The notes: a model not told the origin generated them from the sequence alone. A stretch of DNA of 64,000 bases from an uncultured Pelagibacteraceae bacterium (GCA_902622805.1 CACNRG010000002.1:34299-98298), one strand, 5' to 3'. Positions 9,974 through 22,046 are shown, counted from the first letter of the stretch. Translations and numbers: made by a program.

Positions 9974-10444
9974 TTACCACCTAAAATGAGCAAAAGCCTT
10001 ATTTGACTCAGCCATTTTGTGAACATCTTCTCTTTTTTTTACTGCTGCTCCCTTTTTTTCATAAGCATCATAAAGTTCATTAAAAATCTTGTCGGACATA
10101 TATTTGTCTTTTCTTTTTCTAGCAGAGTCTACTAGCCATCTTATAGCAAGAGCTTGGGCTCTTTTACTTTTAACCTCTACAGGCACTTGATAAGTAGCTC
10201 CTCCTACTCTCCTAGATCTTACTTCAACAGTTGGCTTAATATTATTAATTGCTTCATTAAATATATTAATTGGCTCTTCTTTAGTTTTAGATTTTATTTT
10301 GTCGATAGCTTCATACACTATTTTTGCTGCAACACCCCTTTTACCATCATACATAATATTATTTATTAATTTTGGTATAATAGTTGATTTGAATTTGGGA
10401 TCAGGAATTACTTTTTTTTTTGGTTGAGTTTTTTTTCTAGACAT
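9974..10444 (-). CDS. rpsG: 30S ribosomal protein S7
   Basis: S7 is the primary binding protein of the 3' major domain of 16S rRNA and contacts the E-site tRNA; in E. coli it represses the str operon. The 156-residue product contains DPKFKSTIIPKLINNIMYDG, the VRSRRVGGATYQVPVEV beta-hairpin and the C-terminal MAESNKAFAHFRW, all typical. It lies between rpsL and fusA. The rpsL-rpsG spacer is only three bases, so an E. coli-type intercistronic S7 target is not present there. Confidence 0.98.
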   Translation of the reverse strand: MSRKKTQPKKKVIPDPKFKSTIIPKLINNIMYDGKRGVAAKIVYEAIDKIKSKTKEEPINIFNEAINNIKPTVEVRSRRVGGATYQVPVEVKSKRAQALAIRWLVDSARKRKDKYMSDKIFNELYDAYEKKGAAVKKREDVHKMAESNKAFAHFRW

Positions 10445-10447
10445 AAA

Positions 10448-10819
10448 TTATTTACCTTTTTTAGTACCGTATAGAGATCTTCTCTTTTTTCTATTAGCAA
10501 CACCTTGGGTATCTAGATTTCCCCTTAGAATGTGATATCGAACACCAGGTAAATCTTTAACACGTCCTCCACGAATTAAAACAACTGAGTGTTCTTGTAA
10601 ATTATGTCCTTCACCAGGAATATAAGCTGTAACTTCAAAACCATTAGACAATCTCACCCTAGCTACTTTTCTAAGTGCTGAGTTAGGTTTTTTTGGTGTA
10701 GTCGTGTAAACTTTTACACAAACACCCCTTTTCAAAGGTTGTTTTTCAAGAGCTGGAACCTTATTTCTCTTGCTTTGTTTAACTCTTCTATTTTTTAACA
10801 ACTGGTTTATAGTTGGCAT
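10448..10819 (-). CDS. rpsL: 30S ribosomal protein S12
   Basis: S12 lies at the decoding centre and controls accuracy. The 123-residue product starts [15 protein letters not shown] and has [19 protein letters not shown] and [20 protein letters not shown]. The two lysines in KKPNS and RVKDLPG are the wild-type, streptomycin-sensitive residues, and the Asp of KDLPG that RimO modifies in other bacteria is present. This is the first gene after a 165-base gap downstream of rpoC, and a promoter and hairpin leader lie in that gap. Confidence 0.98.
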   Translation of the reverse strand: MPTINQLLKNRRVKQSKRNKVPALEKQPLKRGVCVKVYTTTPKKPNSALRKVARVRLSNGFEVTAYIPGEGHNLQEHSVVLIRGGRVKDLPGVRYHILRGNLDTQGVANRKKRRSLYGTKKGK

Positions 10820-10920
10820 AATTTTTTTAAATTTAATAAATTGTTTTTGAGGGAAATAACTGACAGGTTATTATTGGCAGCGTTTAGTGTCTATCAATAA
10901 CACTACATTCCAACCAAAAA
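10820..10920 (-). promoter_or_regulatory. Candidate structured 5' leader of the rpsL operon
   Basis: Between the putative promoter and the rpsL start lie two perfect inverted repeats: arms 10885-10890 / 10900-10905 (TAGTGT / ACACTA, 9-base loop) and arms 10855-10860 / 10867-10872 (AATAAC / GTTATT, 6-base loop). No Shine-Dalgarno sequence is seen next to the rpsL ATG; the last 30 bases are almost pure A/T. The arrangement fits a ribosomal-protein leader RNA that could be bound by S7 or S12, but that is inference; only the hairpins are seen. Confidence 0.45.
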
Positions 10921-10927
10921 CATCGCC

Positions 10928-10955
10928 AAATTACTAATTAATTTGACTTTGTCAA
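10928..10955 (-). promoter_or_regulatory. Predicted sigma-70-type promoter for rpsL-rpsG-fusA and downstream genes
   Basis: On the minus strand a perfect -35 box TTGACA (10950-10955) is followed after 16 bases by TAATTT (10928-10933). It lies in the only sizeable gap (165 bases) between rpoC and rpsL. The -35 box is part of a small inverted repeat (TTTGAC AAA GTCAAA). Transcript start is expected about 100 bases upstream of rpsL. Confidence 0.5.
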
Positions 10956-10984
10956 ACTAAAACTGGTAATTGAAACATTAATTT

Positions 10985-13900
10985 TTATTGATTTACAGGG
11001 GTTTCTGAAGCTTCAATTTTATCCTGCTCTGACAAAAATTGGTTATCATCTTCTAGAGCTTTTTTGTTCCATTTATTCTTTATATTGCCTGTTCCTGCAG
11101 GCACTAATCTACCAACAATAACATTCTCTTTTAATCCATTAAGTGGATCTACTTTTCCTTTAATTGCTGCATCTGTTAATACTCTTGTTGTTTCTTGAAA
11201 AGAGGCTGCAGAAATAAATGACTCTGTTTGTAAGGATGCCTTGGTAATACCCATAAGTACTCTTTCTCCTATTGCTGGCGTTTTACCCTCTTTTTTAAGT
11301 TTTTCATTTACAATATCAAATTTAATTCTATCTATAATTTCTCCTGGTAAGTAAGATGATTCACCAGAGTTTTTAACCTCTACTTTTTTAAGCATTTGTC
11401 TTAAAATGGTTTCAATATGTTTATCATTAATAATAACACCTTGTAATCTATATACTTCTTGAACTTGGTTGACGAAATATTCAGTTAAATCTTTAATACC
11501 CATAATTCTAAGAATATCATGAGGCAAAGGTTGTCCATCAAGTAAGTATTCTCCTTTTTTAATTCTCTCACCTTGATTAAAGTTAATATGTTTTCCTTTA
11601 GGAATTAGGTAGTTTGATGGTTCGGTACCATCCTCTGGTACAATTGAAACTCTTTGTTTGCCTCTTACTTCTTTTCCAAAAACAACTTGTCCATCATTTT
11701 CAGCTATAATTGCACTATCCTTTGCTTTTCTTGCCTCAAATAATTCTGCAACTCTTGGAAGGCCACCAGTAATATCTTTAGTTTTTGTAGTTTCTTTTGG
11801 AAGTCTGGCTATCACATCTCCAGCTGAAACTTTTTGCCCATCTTTCACAGACAAAATTGAGTCTGGTACTAAATAATATCTAGCTTCATTATCGTCTGCT
11901 TTTTTAATTACATTTCCCTTTTCATCTCTCAATGTTATTCTTGGTTTTAAGTCTGTACTTTTTGATTGTGATCTCCAATCAATAACAGATTTTGATGATA
12001 TACCTGTTGCATCATCTGTAGTCTCTTGAATTGAAACTCCATCTATTAGATCAACGAAACTCGCTATACCACTTTTTTCTGCAATAACAGGTGTCGTGTA
12101 CGGGTCCCACTCACAAATTTTCGTATTAGCTTTAACCTTGTCATCATTTTTGAAAAATAATTTTGATCCATAAGCAACTTTGTAAACTGCAACTTGAACT
12201 CCATTATCATCTTCAATTGATAGCTGAGTATTCCTTCCCATTACTATTAAGTTTTTCTTAGAATCTTCCAAAATATTTGAGTTAATGATTTTTAAAATTC
12301 CATCATTTTTAGTTACAATTTGAGAATCTTGTTTTACTGACGCTGTACCTCCGACGTGGAAAGTTCTCATTGTTAATTGTGTTCCAGGTTCACCTATTGA
12401 TTGAGCAGAAATCATTCCAATTGCTTCACCAACGTGAACCATTTTACCTCTTGATAGATCTCTTCCGTAACATGTTGCGCAGACACCCTCTTTAGAACTA
12501 CAAGTCATAACTGAGAATACTTTAATTGATTTAATACCTGCGGCATCAATTTTATCACAAGCTGACTCATCAATCATAGTAGATTTTTTTATTATTACTT
12601 CTCCAGAAATAGGATTTTTTACATCTGCAGCTGTAACTCTTCCTAATGCTCTCTCAGATAAGCTTACTACAACATTCCCTCCTTCTAATATTTCTGATAA
12701 TTCAATAAATCCTGGGTTTTCACAATTAATTTTTGTTATTGTTAAATCCTGAGCCACATCACAAAGTCTTCTAGTTAAGTAACCTGAACTTGCAGTTTTT
12801 AAAGCTGTGTCAGCCAAACCTTTTCTAGCACCATGAGTAGAGTTAAAATATTCTAAGGCAGTTAATCCCTCTTTAAAATTTGATATAATTGGACTTTCAA
12901 TAATTTCACCAGATGGTTTTGCAATCAAGCCTCTCATACCAGCTAGTTGTTTCATCTGTGCTGCTGAACCCCTTGCTCCACTGTCAGCCATCATAAATAC
13001 TGAATTTATTTTTAATCCTTCAGGTGTTTTTTCTGTAGCAGAAATACCTTTCATCATTTCGCCAGCTACTTTATCCGTACATTTTGACCAAGCATCAACT
13101 ACTTTATTATATTTTTCACCTCTTGTGATTAATCCCTCTGCATATTGAGTTTCATAATCCGCAATTAATTTTTTTGTATCATCTATCAGTTGAGTTTTGC
13201 TTTCGGGTATTACGAGATCATCTTTTCCAAACGAAATACCAGCTTTAAATGCATGTTTAAAACCCAAATCTTTTAGTTTATCACAGAAAATAACAGTAGT
13301 TTTTTGTCCACAAAACCTAAATACAATGTCAATTACTTCGGAAACAACTTTTTTTGGAAGCAATCTATCAACTAAAGAAAATTTAATGTCTTTATTTTTT
13401 GGTAGTAGATTTGCTAATAAAAATCTTCCAGCTGTTGATGTGTATTTTTCAAATTTTTTATCACCTTTTTCATCAACTGTCTCAAATCTTGAAATAATTG
13501 TACTATGAACTTTAATCTGTCCAGACGATAAAGCAAATTCAATTTGATCTGCATCTACAAAATATCCTGCAGGCTTATCGGTTAACGGCTCTTGAGATAA
13601 ATAATAAATTCCTAAAATCATATCCTGACTAGGAACAATTATCGGTTTTCCATTCGATGGAGATAAAATATTATTTGTTGAAAGCATTAAAATTCTTGCC
13701 TCTAATTGTGCTTCCAAGCTTAAAGGTACATGAACTGCCATTTGATCACCATCAAAATCTGCATTGAAAGCTGCACAAGTTAGGGGGTGGAGCTCTATTG
13801 CATCACCTTCAATTAATTTTGGTTCAAATGCTTGCACTCCAAGTCTGTGTAAAGTAGGTGCTCTATTCAGAAGTACAGGATGTTCTCTAACAATTAGTTC

Positions 13901-15148
13901 TAGTGCATCCCACACTGCATTAGTTTCTTTTTCGACAAGTTTTTTTGCTTGTTTAATTGTTGAAGCTAAACCTAATTTATTTAATCTTGCATATAAAAAT
14001 GGTTTGAATAACTCTAATGCCATCTTCTTTGGAAGGCCACATTCATGTAATTTTAAATCTGGTCCAACTACAATTACAGATCTACCTGAGTAATCTACAC
14101 GTTTACCTAACAAGTTTTGTCTAAATCTGCCCTGTTTACCTTTTAACATTTCTGCTAAAGATTTTAGGGGTCGTTTTCCTGTTCCAGTGATAACTCGGCC
14201 ACGTCTTCCATTATCAAACAATGCATCAACAGATTCTTGAAGCATTCTCTTTTCATTTCTTACAATAATATCTGGAGCTTTAAGATCCATTAATCTCTTA
14301 AGACGATTATTTCTATTAATTACTCTTCTATAGAGATCATTTAAATCTGACGTGGCAAATCTTCCACCATCTAATGGTACAAGTGGTCTTAATTCAGGTG
14401 GAATAACAGGTACAACCGTCATTATCATCCATTCTGGTTTTTGTCCTGTATCAATAAATGACTCTATTAGTTTTAATCTTTTAATAGCTCTTTCTTCATT
14501 TACTTTAGATTTTGTCTCTTTAATGTAGTTAACTAAATTTTTTCTCTCCAGTTCAAGATCTAGGCTCTTTAACATTTCTAAGACAGCTTCAGCACCAATT
14601 CCAGCTGTGAAAGCTTCTTCACCAAACTCATCTTGATATTTTGCTAATTCCTCTTCATTTAAAAGCTGATTTTTTTGTAAGCCAGTTAATCCTGGTTCAA
14701 TAACAATAAAATTTTCAAAATATAAAACTCTCTCTATTTCTTTTAATTTCATATCAACTGCTAGTGCTATTCTGCTAGGGAGTGATTTTAAAAACCATAT
14801 ATGAGCAACTGGTGTTGCTAGATTAATGTGGCCCATTCTTTCTCTTCTTACATTAGATTTTGTAACCTCAACTCCACATTTTTCACAAATAATTCCTCTA
14901 AATTTCATTCGTTTATATTTTCCACACAAACACTCGTAATCCTTAATAGGACCAAATATCCTTGCACAAAATAAGCCATCTTTCTCAGGTCTAAATGTTC
15001 TATAATTGATAGTTTCTGGTTTTTTAATTTCACCATAGGTCCATGATTTTATCTTTTCTGGACTTGCCAAAGAAATTTTAATACTATTAAAATTTTGGGC
15101 TTCTGAAATTTCTGAATTTTTGAAAAGATCTGTTAATTCTTTTTTCAT
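10985..15148 (-). CDS. rpoC: DNA-directed RNA polymerase subunit beta'
   Basis: The largest RNA polymerase subunit, carrying the catalytic magnesium site. The 1387-residue product has the N-terminal zinc finger [20 protein letters not shown] at about residues 73-92, the catalytic [12 protein letters not shown] with its three aspartates near residue 460, and a second zinc site in [19 protein letters not shown] near residue 890. The trigger-loop/bridge-helix segments ([20 protein letters not shown]) are intact. It follows rpoB after two bases and is transcribed with it. Length and domain order are normal for an alphaproteobacterium. Confidence 0.99.
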   Translation of the reverse strand: MKKELTDLFKNSEISEAQNFNSIKISLASPEKIKSWTYGEIKKPETINYRTFRPEKDGLFCARIFGPIKDYECLCGKYKRMKFRGIICEKCGVEVTKSNVRRERMGHINLATPVAHIWFLKSLPSRIALAVDMKLKEIERVLYFENFIVIEPGLTGLQKNQLLNEEELAKYQDEFGEEAFTAGIGAEAVLEMLKSLDLELERKNLVNYIKETKSKVNEERAIKRLKLIESFIDTGQKPEWMIMTVVPVIPPELRPLVPLDGGRFATSDLNDLYRRVINRNNRLKRLMDLKAPDIIVRNEKRMLQESVDALFDNGRRGRVITGTGKRPLKSLAEMLKGKQGRFRQNLLGKRVDYSGRSVIVVGPDLKLHECGLPKKMALELFKPFLYARLNKLGLASTIKQAKKLVEKETNAVWDALELIVREHPVLLNRAPTLHRLGVQAFEPKLIEGDAIELHPLTCAAFNADFDGDQMAVHVPLSLEAQLEARILMLSTNNILSPSNGKPIIVPSQDMILGIYYLSQEPLTDKPAGYFVDADQIEFALSSGQIKVHSTIISRFETVDEKGDKKFEKYTSTAGRFLLANLLPKNKDIKFSLVDRLLPKKVVSEVIDIVFRFCGQKTTVIFCDKLKDLGFKHAFKAGISFGKDDLVIPESKTQLIDDTKKLIADYETQYAEGLITRGEKYNKVVDAWSKCTDKVAGEMMKGISATEKTPEGLKINSVFMMADSGARGSAAQMKQLAGMRGLIAKPSGEIIESPIISNFKEGLTALEYFNSTHGARKGLADTALKTASSGYLTRRLCDVAQDLTITKINCENPGFIELSEILEGGNVVVSLSERALGRVTAADVKNPISGEVIIKKSTMIDESACDKIDAAGIKSIKVFSVMTCSSKEGVCATCYGRDLSRGKMVHVGEAIGMISAQSIGEPGTQLTMRTFHVGGTASVKQDSQIVTKNDGILKIINSNILEDSKKNLIVMGRNTQLSIEDDNGVQVAVYKVAYGSKLFFKNDDKVKANTKICEWDPYTTPVIAEKSGIASFVDLIDGVSIQETTDDATGISSKSVIDWRSQSKSTDLKPRITLRDEKGNVIKKADDNEARYYLVPDSILSVKDGQKVSAGDVIARLPKETTKTKDITGGLPRVAELFEARKAKDSAIIAENDGQVVFGKEVRGKQRVSIVPEDGTEPSNYLIPKGKHINFNQGERIKKGEYLLDGQPLPHDILRIMGIKDLTEYFVNQVQEVYRLQGVIINDKHIETILRQMLKKVEVKNSGESSYLPGEIIDRIKFDIVNEKLKKEGKTPAIGERVLMGITKASLQTESFISAASFQETTRVLTDAAIKGKVDPLNGLKENVIVGRLVPAGTGNIKNKWNKKALEDDNQFLSEQDKIEASETPVNQ

Positions 15149-15150
15149 AA

Positions 15151-18100
15151 TTAATTAAGCTCCACGTTTAAAGCTAATGATTTAATCTCTTTTACTAAAA
15201 CGTTAAATGACTCAGGTATACCAGACTCAAAATTTTCCTCTCCTTTAACTATTGTTTCATAAACCTTTACACGTCCTGCAACGTCATCAGATTTTACAGT
15301 CAATATTTCTTGTAAAGTATAGGACGCTCCATAAGCTTCTAGTGCCCAAACTTCCATCTCACCAAACCTTTGGCCACCTAGTTGAGCTTTACCACCTAAA
15401 GGTTGTTGTGTAACCAAACTATATGGTCCAGTTGATCTTGCATGAATTTTATCTTCAACTAAATGATGAAGTTTAAGCATATAAATAATTCCAACAGTTA
15501 CAGGTCTATCAAATTGTTCACCTGTTCTTCCATCCCACAAATATGTCTGTCCAGAACCAGGAAGTTTTGCTAACTCAAGCATTTTTGTAACATCTTTTTC
15601 TTTAGCCCCATCAAAGACTGGAGTCGAAATAGCAATTCCATTTTGAAGATTTTCACATAAATCACTGAATTCAGTTTTATTCAATTTATCAACTTTATCA
15701 TTAAAAATTTCTTCACCATAAACAGATTTTAAAAATTTTGAAATTTTTTCTGTTTTTTCAATTTTCTTATTATTTTCATTAACTAACTTTTTTACCTCTT
15801 CACCAAATTCTTTACATGCCCAACCCAAATGAGTTTCTAAAATTTGACCTACGTTCATACGACTTGGAACACCAAGTGGATTAAGAACTATATCTACTGG
15901 TCTACCATCTTCCCTATATGGCATATCTTCAACAGGTACAATTTTACTCACAACTCCCTTATTTCCATGTCTACCAGACATTTTATCTCCTGGTCTCAAT
16001 CTTCTTTTAATCGCAACAAAAACCTTAACCATTTTCATCACGCTAGGTAGTAGGTCATCTCCACTTCTAATTTTTAAAACCTTATCCTCAAATCTTTCGG
16101 TAATATCTTCTTTAGCCTTATTATATTGGTCTTTAAGCTGGGCTAAAGTTGCTTCAACTTTTGAATCACCGACATTAATTTTAAATACATCATTAATACT
16201 TAGTGTATTTATATTATCAAAGTTAAGATTAGTACCCACTGCAAGATCTTTTACTTTCTTTAACAAAGAGGAATTAGATAAAATTTGTGCAGCTCTTTGT
16301 TTGATGCTTCTCTCTAAAATTTCTTCTTCAACAATTTTATCTTGTTGAACTTGATCAATTTCTGCTCTTTCAATAGTTATTGATCGTTCATCTTTTTCTA
16401 TACCATGTCTGTTAAAAACTTTAACGTCTACAACAGTTCCACTACTGCCTCTAGACATTCTTAAAGAAGTATCAGTAACATCAATAGCTTTTTCTCCAAA
16501 TATTGACCTTAATAATTTTTCTTCTGGACCAGATGCCGAGTCACCTTTTGGAGTTACTTTTCCAACTAATATATCTCCAGCATTAACCTCCGCACCAATA
16601 TAGACTATTCCTGACTCATCCAAATTTTTTAAAGCTTCTTCATTAACATTAGGTATATCTCGAGTAATTTCTTCTTCACCCAATTTTGTATCTCTTGCCA
16701 TTATTTCATACTCAACTATGTGAACAGAGGTAAATACATCATCTGTTACACATCTTTCTGAAATTAAAATTGAGTCCTCAAAATTATATCCTTGCCAAGG
16801 CATAAATGCTACAGTTACGTTTTTACCTAAAGCTAATTCACCCAACCTCGTTGAAGGTCCATCAGCAATTATATCTCCAATTTTAACTTTATCTCCAACT
16901 CTTACTAATGGTCTTTGGTTTATACATGTATTTTGATTTGATCTCTTAAATTTTTGTAGATTATAAATATCAACACTTGATTTTGTAAAATCTGTTTCTT
17001 CTGTTACTTTTACAACAATTCTTTTTCCATCAATCTTATCAACTACTCCATCTCTTTTAGCCACAATTGTTACACCCGAGTCAAGTGCAACATCACTCTC
17101 TATTCCTGTGCCAACCAAGGGAGATTCCGGTTTTAATAATGGAACTGCTTGTCTCATCATATTTGAGCCCATAAGTGCTCTATTAGCATCATCATTCTCT
17201 AAAAATGGAATTAAAGATGCTGCAACTGAAACAAGTTGTTTTGGTGATACATCTATATAATCAATAGTTTCAGGTTTAGATAATAAAAAATTTAGATTTT
17301 GTCTGCATGAAACAAGCTCTTCTATAATTTTTCCATTTTTGTCAATTTTTGTATTTGCTTGCGCAATAGTAAATTTAGTTTCTTCCATTGCAGATAAATA
17401 CTCTACTTTATCTTGCACAACTCCATCTTTAACTCTCTTGTATGGACTTTCTATAAAACCATATTTGTTTATTTTTGCATAAGTCGATAAACTATTTATA
17501 AGTCCAATATTTGGTCCTTCTGGTGTTTCGATAGGACAAATTCTTCCATAATGTGTTGGATGAACATCACGGACCTCAAAACCAGCTCTTTCTCTTGTCA
17601 AACCACCTGGACCTAGTGCCGACACTCTTCTTTTGTGAGTAATTTCTGATAATGGATTTGTTTGATCCATGAATTGAGATAATTGTGAGCTCGCAAAAAA
17701 ATCTTTTAATGATACTGTTAGTGGTTTCGCATTAATCAAATCTTGTGGCATTGATGACTCAACATCAAGAGTGGTCATCTTTTCTTTGATGGCTCTTTCC
17801 ATTCTATAAACACCAATTCTTGCTTGATTTTCTACTAATTCTCCAACAGATCTGACTCTTCTATTTCCTAAATGATCAATATCATCAACATCATCTTTAC
17901 CATCTCTCAAATCCAACATTTTATGAACAATAGCAATAATGTCATCATTTCTTAAAATTGTAATTTTGTCGGAACATTCTAGATTTAATCTCGAATTCAT
18001 TTTTACTCTTCCAACATCTGAAAGATCATATCTATCTGAGCTAAAGAATAGATTATAAAAAATTTGGGTAGCAATTTCTATTGTTGGTGGCTCACCTGGT

Positions 18101-19236
18101 CTTAACATTTTATAAATTTCCGTGATTGCATCATCTTTTGTATTATTTTTGTCATTTAAAATAGTTGTTAATAAATAAGGGCCTTTATTAATAGAATTAG
18201 TGACTGAAATTTCTAATGAGTGGATGTTTGCATCAAGTATTTTTTGAATGACGGTATCATTCAGCTCCGTGCCAATATAAAATGTACCATTTTCATCTTC
18301 GCTTACTTTGATATCTTTATGTAAAAATTTTCCGTATAAAGCATCTCTAGAAATTAAAATATCTTTTAGACCATCGTTTGATAATTTTTTTGCATTTAAA
18401 TAATTAATCTTTTCACCTAATTTTATTACAACATTTCCAGTTTTTGCATCAATAACTTCCTCTGAAAAGTTTTTCGCTTTATAATTTTCAGGATTAAATT
18501 TTGTTTTCCATTTTTCTGTTTTAGGATCAAATACAAATTGTTCTTTATCATAAAACTCATTAACAATTTCTGATTTAGAATAACCTAAGGCTAATAATAA
18601 TGTAGATGCTAAAATTTTTTTCTTTCTATCTATTTTAAAATATAATAAATCTTTAACATCATATTCAAAATCTAACCAAGATCCTCTATTAGGAATAACT
18701 CTGCAATTAAATAAAAGTTTTCCACTTGCATGAGTTTTTCCTTTATCATGATCAAAGAATACACCTGGGCTTCTGTGCATTTGATTTACCACAACTCTTT
18801 GAACACCATTAGTAATAAAAGTACCACTGTTTGTCATCATTGGAACTTCTCCCATATAAACTTCTTGCTCTTTAGCCGATAAAATATCTTTTGTATTAGT
18901 CTCTTGATTAATATCGTAAACAACTAATCTTAAAGTACATTTTAATGCAGACGAATAAGACAGGCCCCTAGCTATACATTCTTCGACATCAAATTTTGGT
19001 TTTTCTAAACGATAAGAAACATATTCTAAAGTTGCTTTGTCATTTAAATCCTCAATAGGAAAAATACTTTTAAAAACTCTGTCAAAACCCTTTGTGATTT
19101 CTGCTTCTGCATTAAAATGAGTTAACTCATCATATGAGTTTTTCTGTACTTCAATAAGATTTGGTATTGATAAACTTTCTTTTAGTTTACCAAAATTTTT
19201 TCTAATATTCTTTTTTTCAGTAAAAGATATTTGCAT
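15151..19236 (-). CDS. rpoB: DNA-directed RNA polymerase subunit beta
   Basis: The second-largest RNA polymerase subunit, which forms the active-site cleft with beta'. The 1361-residue product carries the rifampicin-binding region ([20 protein letters not shown], then [11 protein letters not shown]) near residues 510-550 with wild-type-like residues, [20 protein letters not shown], the [19 protein letters not shown] segment, and the C-terminal [20 protein letters not shown] clamp contact. It starts 55 bases after rplL; a perfect 10-bp hairpin fills most of that gap. rpoC follows after two bases. Confidence 0.99.
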   Translation of the reverse strand: MQISFTEKKNIRKNFGKLKESLSIPNLIEVQKNSYDELTHFNAEAEITKGFDRVFKSIFPIEDLNDKATLEYVSYRLEKPKFDVEECIARGLSYSSALKCTLRLVVYDINQETNTKDILSAKEQEVYMGEVPMMTNSGTFITNGVQRVVVNQMHRSPGVFFDHDKGKTHASGKLLFNCRVIPNRGSWLDFEYDVKDLLYFKIDRKKKILASTLLLALGYSKSEIVNEFYDKEQFVFDPKTEKWKTKFNPENYKAKNFSEEVIDAKTGNVVIKLGEKINYLNAKKLSNDGLKDILISRDALYGKFLHKDIKVSEDENGTFYIGTELNDTVIQKILDANIHSLEISVTNSINKGPYLLTTILNDKNNTKDDAITEIYKMLRPGEPPTIEIATQIFYNLFFSSDRYDLSDVGRVKMNSRLNLECSDKITILRNDDIIAIVHKMLDLRDGKDDVDDIDHLGNRRVRSVGELVENQARIGVYRMERAIKEKMTTLDVESSMPQDLINAKPLTVSLKDFFASSQLSQFMDQTNPLSEITHKRRVSALGPGGLTRERAGFEVRDVHPTHYGRICPIETPEGPNIGLINSLSTYAKINKYGFIESPYKRVKDGVVQDKVEYLSAMEETKFTIAQANTKIDKNGKIIEELVSCRQNLNFLLSKPETIDYIDVSPKQLVSVAASLIPFLENDDANRALMGSNMMRQAVPLLKPESPLVGTGIESDVALDSGVTIVAKRDGVVDKIDGKRIVVKVTEETDFTKSSVDIYNLQKFKRSNQNTCINQRPLVRVGDKVKIGDIIADGPSTRLGELALGKNVTVAFMPWQGYNFEDSILISERCVTDDVFTSVHIVEYEIMARDTKLGEEEITRDIPNVNEEALKNLDESGIVYIGAEVNAGDILVGKVTPKGDSASGPEEKLLRSIFGEKAIDVTDTSLRMSRGSSGTVVDVKVFNRHGIEKDERSITIERAEIDQVQQDKIVEEEILERSIKQRAAQILSNSSLLKKVKDLAVGTNLNFDNINTLSINDVFKINVGDSKVEATLAQLKDQYNKAKEDITERFEDKVLKIRSGDDLLPSVMKMVKVFVAIKRRLRPGDKMSGRHGNKGVVSKIVPVEDMPYREDGRPVDIVLNPLGVPSRMNVGQILETHLGWACKEFGEEVKKLVNENNKKIEKTEKISKFLKSVYGEEIFNDKVDKLNKTEFSDLCENLQNGIAISTPVFDGAKEKDVTKMLELAKLPGSGQTYLWDGRTGEQFDRPVTVGIIYMLKLHHLVEDKIHARSTGPYSLVTQQPLGGKAQLGGQRFGEMEVWALEAYGASYTLQEILTVKSDDVAGRVKVYETIVKGEENFESGIPESFNVLVKEIKSLALNVELN

Positions 19237-19246
19237 CTATGTTTAA

Positions 19247-19270
19247 AACTGATTAATAATTTAATCAGTT
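19247..19270 (-). promoter_or_regulatory. Perfect 10-bp hairpin in the rplL-rpoB spacer
   Basis: The arms at 19261-19270 and 19247-19256 (AACTGATTAA / TTAATCAGTT) pair perfectly around a 4-base loop. The hairpin starts 21 bases after the rplL stop and ends 10 bases before the rpoB ATG, so it covers the region where a ribosome-binding site would lie. No run of U follows, so it is not a standard intrinsic terminator. E. coli has an attenuator and an RNase III site at the same place, which makes a regulatory or processing role plausible. Confidence 0.6.
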
Positions 19271-19291
19271 CTTGAATTCTTTCTATTATAT

Positions 19292-19657
19292 TTATTTTAA
19301 TTCTACTTTTGCGCCAGCTGCTTCTAATTTAGCCTTAATTTCTTCAGCTTCTTTTTTTGGAACACCGGTTTTTAATTCTTTAGGTGCTCCCTCAACTAAA
19401 TCTTTAGCTTCTTTCAAACCAAGTGATGTTGCTGCTCTTACTTCTTTAATTACATTAATTTTTTTATCACCAGCTGCGACTAACATAATGGTAAAATCAT
19501 CTTTATCAGCTGCTGCTTCACCTCCAGCTGCTGCTGCTGGTGCTGCTGCTGCCATGGGTGTTACGCCCCATTTTTCCTCTAATTGTTTTGAAAGATCTGC
19601 TGCTTCCGCAACAGTCAATTTCGATAAATCATCTATAATTTTATTTAGGTCAGGCAT
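19292..19657 (-). CDS. rplL: 50S ribosomal protein L7/L12
   Basis: L7/L12 forms the flexible stalk that recruits and activates translation GTPases. The 121-residue product has the N-terminal dimerisation domain ([19 protein letters not shown]), an Ala-rich hinge at about residues 35-52, and the C-terminal factor-binding domain with [20 protein letters not shown] and [19 protein letters not shown]. It lies five bases after rplJ. It is usually made in several copies per ribosome, so the hairpin that follows may help set the ratio to rpoB. Confidence 0.98.
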   Translation of the reverse strand: MPDLNKIIDDLSKLTVAEAADLSKQLEEKWGVTPMAAAAPAAAAGGEAAADKDDFTIMLVAAGDKKINVIKEVRAATSLGLKEAKDLVEGAPKELKTGVPKKEAEEIKAKLEAAGAKVELK

Positions 19658-19662
19658 ATTGT

Positions 19663-20184
19663 CTACTCTTTAGGTTGTGTTTCAGAATTTTCTGGGGCCA
19701 AACTACTCATTTTTTCAGAGTGTGCAAGTAAAATACTTATTATTTTTGACGCTGATGCATTCAATATACCTATAATATTAGCTCGTGCTTCATCTAATGT
19801 AGGTAAATTAGCAACTTTTTCTACTCCTGCTTGATCTAAAACTTCATTATCCATAATCCCACCAATGAGTTTTAGATTTTCATTTTCTTTAGCAAATTTA
19901 GACAAAATTCTCGCAGACATTATTGCATCTTCTCCAAATGCGACTGCTGTTGGACCTGAGAATAAATTTGATAAATCTTTACACTTAGTTTTTTCTAATG
20001 CTAATTTTGTAATCCTGTTTTTTGTAATCTTAAATACTATACCATGTTCTCTCATTTTAGATCTTAATTCGTCTAATTGAGGCATAGTTAAACCCTGATA
20101 ATGAGTAACCATTACTGCTTTACTATTTTCAAACTTACTAGTTATATCGGCAATATAAGATTTTTTTTGCTCTTTGTTCATCAT
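19663..20184 (-). CDS. rplJ: 50S ribosomal protein L10
   Basis: L10 anchors the L7/L12 dimers to 23S rRNA and in E. coli represses its own operon. The 173-residue product starts [19 protein letters not shown] and contains [20 protein letters not shown] and the [14 protein letters not shown] block. The last about 30 residues form the helix that binds L7/L12. Two adjacent ATG codons at the start leave a one-residue uncertainty. Only four bases separate it from rplA, so no long L10-type leader is present between the two. Confidence 0.97.
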   Translation of the reverse strand: MMNKEQKKSYIADITSKFENSKAVMVTHYQGLTMPQLDELRSKMREHGIVFKITKNRITKLALEKTKCKDLSNLFSGPTAVAFGEDAIMSARILSKFAKENENLKLIGGIMDNEVLDQAGVEKVANLPTLDEARANIIGILNASASKIISILLAHSEKMSSLAPENSETQPKE

Positions 20185-20188
20185 AAAA

Positions 20189-20878
20189 TTAAATCGCCTT
20201 ACCTAATTTTAGTTTATAAGAAACTCCCATTGTAGAAGTGATAAAAGTACTTTTAACCAAATCACCTTTTAAAGTATTGTTTGATTTTTCTTTTTCTAGT
20301 GTATCAACTATAGCGTTGTAATTTTTTATCAATTGATCATCACTAAAAGATTTCTTGCCAATACTTACTCCAATATTTCCATCTTTATCATTTCTTATTT
20401 CAGCTTGACCAGATTTTGCATCGCTAACAGCTTTTTTTAAATTTTCGGTAACTGAACCAAGTTTAGGGTTTGGCATTAGACCTTTAGGACCTAAAACTTT
20501 ACCAAGTTTAGATAGTTTTATCATCATTGATGGTGTACAAATTAACTTTTCAAAATTCATTTCACCATTTTTTATTTTTTCAATAAAATCATCTCCACCA
20601 ACAATGTCTGCACCTGCACTTTTTGCTTCAGCAGATTTAGCATCTTCACAAACAACGGCTACTTTCACTTTTTTGCCTGTTCCACCAGGTAAATTTACAA
20701 CTGTTCTAATATTTACTTCACCTTTTTTTTGCTTATTATTAATTTGAAAACTTAAATCAATTGACTCATCAAATTTTGTTGTACAATTATTCTTAATATT
20801 AATTAATAATTTTTCTATAGTTTCTGGCTGTAAACCTAAAGTACCTTTGGGTAATTTTTTAAATCTTTTTGATTTCAT
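20189..20878 (-). CDS. rplA: 50S ribosomal protein L1
   Basis: L1 forms the mobile stalk that escorts E-site tRNA out of the ribosome and represses the L11 operon in E. coli. The 229-residue product has the conserved RTVVNLPGGTGKKVKVAVV, the signature KVLGPKGLMPNPKLGSVT and the C-terminal domain I segment FITSTMGVSYKL. It overlaps rplK by one base. Confidence 0.98.
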   Translation of the reverse strand: MKSKRFKKLPKGTLGLQPETIEKLLINIKNNCTTKFDESIDLSFQINNKQKKGEVNIRTVVNLPGGTGKKVKVAVVCEDAKSAEAKSAGADIVGGDDFIEKIKNGEMNFEKLICTPSMMIKLSKLGKVLGPKGLMPNPKLGSVTENLKKAVSDAKSGQAEIRNDKDGNIGVSIGKKSFSDDQLIKNYNAIVDTLEKEKSNNTLKGDLVKSTFITSTMGVSYKLKLGKAI

Positions 20879-21309
20879 TACTCTTTTACCTCTATACCCA
20901 TCGATCTAGCAGAACCAGCTATAATTTTTACAGCTTGATCTAAACTTATAGCATTTAGATCATTCATTTTTTGTTTTGCAATTTCTTCAGCTTGTTTTTT
21001 TGTTATAGAAGCTACTATATTTCTGCCTGGTTCTTTAGAGCCACTTTTCAATTTTGCTGCTTCTCTTATAAAAAAAGAAGCTGGTGGAGATTTAATTTTA
21101 AAATCAAATTTCTTATCTTTGTAAACTGTAATTTCAACAGGTACTGGTTTGCCCGCTAAAGATTTAGTTTTGTCATTAAATGCTTTACAAAATTCCATTA
21201 TATTAACACCTCTTTGCCCTAAAGCAGGCCCAACAGGTGGAGCGGGATTAGCTTGTCCACCCTTAATCTGTAATTTTATAAAACCACTAATTTCTTTTTT
21301 TGCAGCCAT
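20878..21309 (-). CDS. rplK: 50S ribosomal protein L11
   Basis: L11 binds the GTPase-associated region of 23S rRNA and is needed for stringent-response signalling. The 143-residue product shows [20 protein letters not shown] and [19 protein letters not shown] at the N-terminus, and ends with [14 protein letters not shown]. It overlaps both nusG and rplA by one base, so the nusG-rplK-rplA set is likely coupled in translation. Confidence 0.98.
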   Translation of the reverse strand: MAAKKEISGFIKLQIKGGQANPAPPVGPALGQRGVNIMEFCKAFNDKTKSLAGKPVPVEITVYKDKKFDFKIKSPPASFFIREAAKLKSGSKEPGRNIVASITKKQAEEIAKQKMNDLNAISLDQAVKIIAGSARSMGIEVKE

Positions 21310-21839
21310 TAACTTGTTTTCTCCACTTGATTATATTCTAATTCAACTGGTGTTGGCCTTCCAAATATAGAAACAGAAACCTTAAGTCTAGACTTTTCTT
21401 CATCTATTCCTTCAACCATACCGCTGAAGGATGCAAAAGGCCCGTCAACAACTTGAACTTTTTCACCAACGCTGTACTCTATACCAGATTTTGGCTGTGC
21501 CACACCATCTTTTATTTGGCCTAAAATCTTTTCAATTTCTTTATCCGAAACTGGTACAGGCATGCCTTTTGTACCCAAAAACCCACTCACTCTCTTAATA
21601 TTCTTAATCATATGGTAAATATTATTGTCCATCTCACTTTTTATTAAAACATAACCAGGAAAATATTTCTTTTTTCTCTGAATTCTTTTTCCTCGTTTTA
21701 CTTCAGTAACATCATGAGTAGGAACTACTATTTCCTCAAATTTATCAGAAATTTTTGCTTTTTCAGCTTCTTCTTTAATCAACCCAGCAACTTTATTTTC
21801 AAAGCTTGAGTGTGATTGAACAATATACCAATTTTTCAT
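21309..21839 (-). CDS. nusG: Transcription termination/antitermination factor NusG
   Basis: NusG binds RNA polymerase, suppresses pausing, and links it to Rho or to the ribosome. The 176-residue product begins with the NGN domain ([19 protein letters not shown], then [17 protein letters not shown]) and ends with a KOW domain ([20 protein letters not shown]). It overlaps secE and rplK by one base each. Length and domain order are standard for Proteobacteria. Confidence 0.98.
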   Translation of the reverse strand: MKNWYIVQSHSSFENKVAGLIKEEAEKAKISDKFEEIVVPTHDVTEVKRGKRIQRKKKYFPGYVLIKSEMDNNIYHMIKNIKRVSGFLGTKGMPVPVSDKEIEKILGQIKDGVAQPKSGIEYSVGEKVQVVDGPFASFSGMVEGIDEEKSRLKVSVSIFGRPTPVELEYNQVEKTS

Positions 21840-22036
21840 TATATACTTACCTTAAGTAATAATTCTAAGAAAAATTTAAAAACTTGATCTAAGAGTAAAA
21901 AAAATAAAGACATAACTACGGCCATTGCGAGAACCATTAATGCTCCTTGCAAAGTCTCTTTACCAGTAGGCCACGAAACTTTAAATGCCTCTTGCTTTAC
22001 CTCTTGAATAAATTTTATAGGGTTTTTCATAATCAT
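21839..22036 (-). CDS. secE: Preprotein translocase subunit SecE
   Basis: SecE is the clamp subunit of the SecYEG protein-export channel in the inner membrane. The short 65-residue single-span form is seen: a basic amphipathic start (NPIKFIQEVKQEAFKVSWPT), then a hydrophobic segment at about residues 29-60. The W-P-T motif after KVS is characteristic. It lies 10 bases after tRNA-Trp and overlaps nusG by one base. Confidence 0.96.
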   Translation of the reverse strand: MIMKNPIKFIQEVKQEAFKVSWPTGKETLQGALMVLAMAVVMSLFFLLLDQVFKFFLELLLKVSI

Positions 22037-22046
22037 TTAACTTTAT

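Noticed and set aside
19272..19673. 133-residue plus-strand frame opposite rplL
   Set aside because: An Ala/Ser-rich shadow of the Ala-rich rplL gene on the other strand, with no family likeness.
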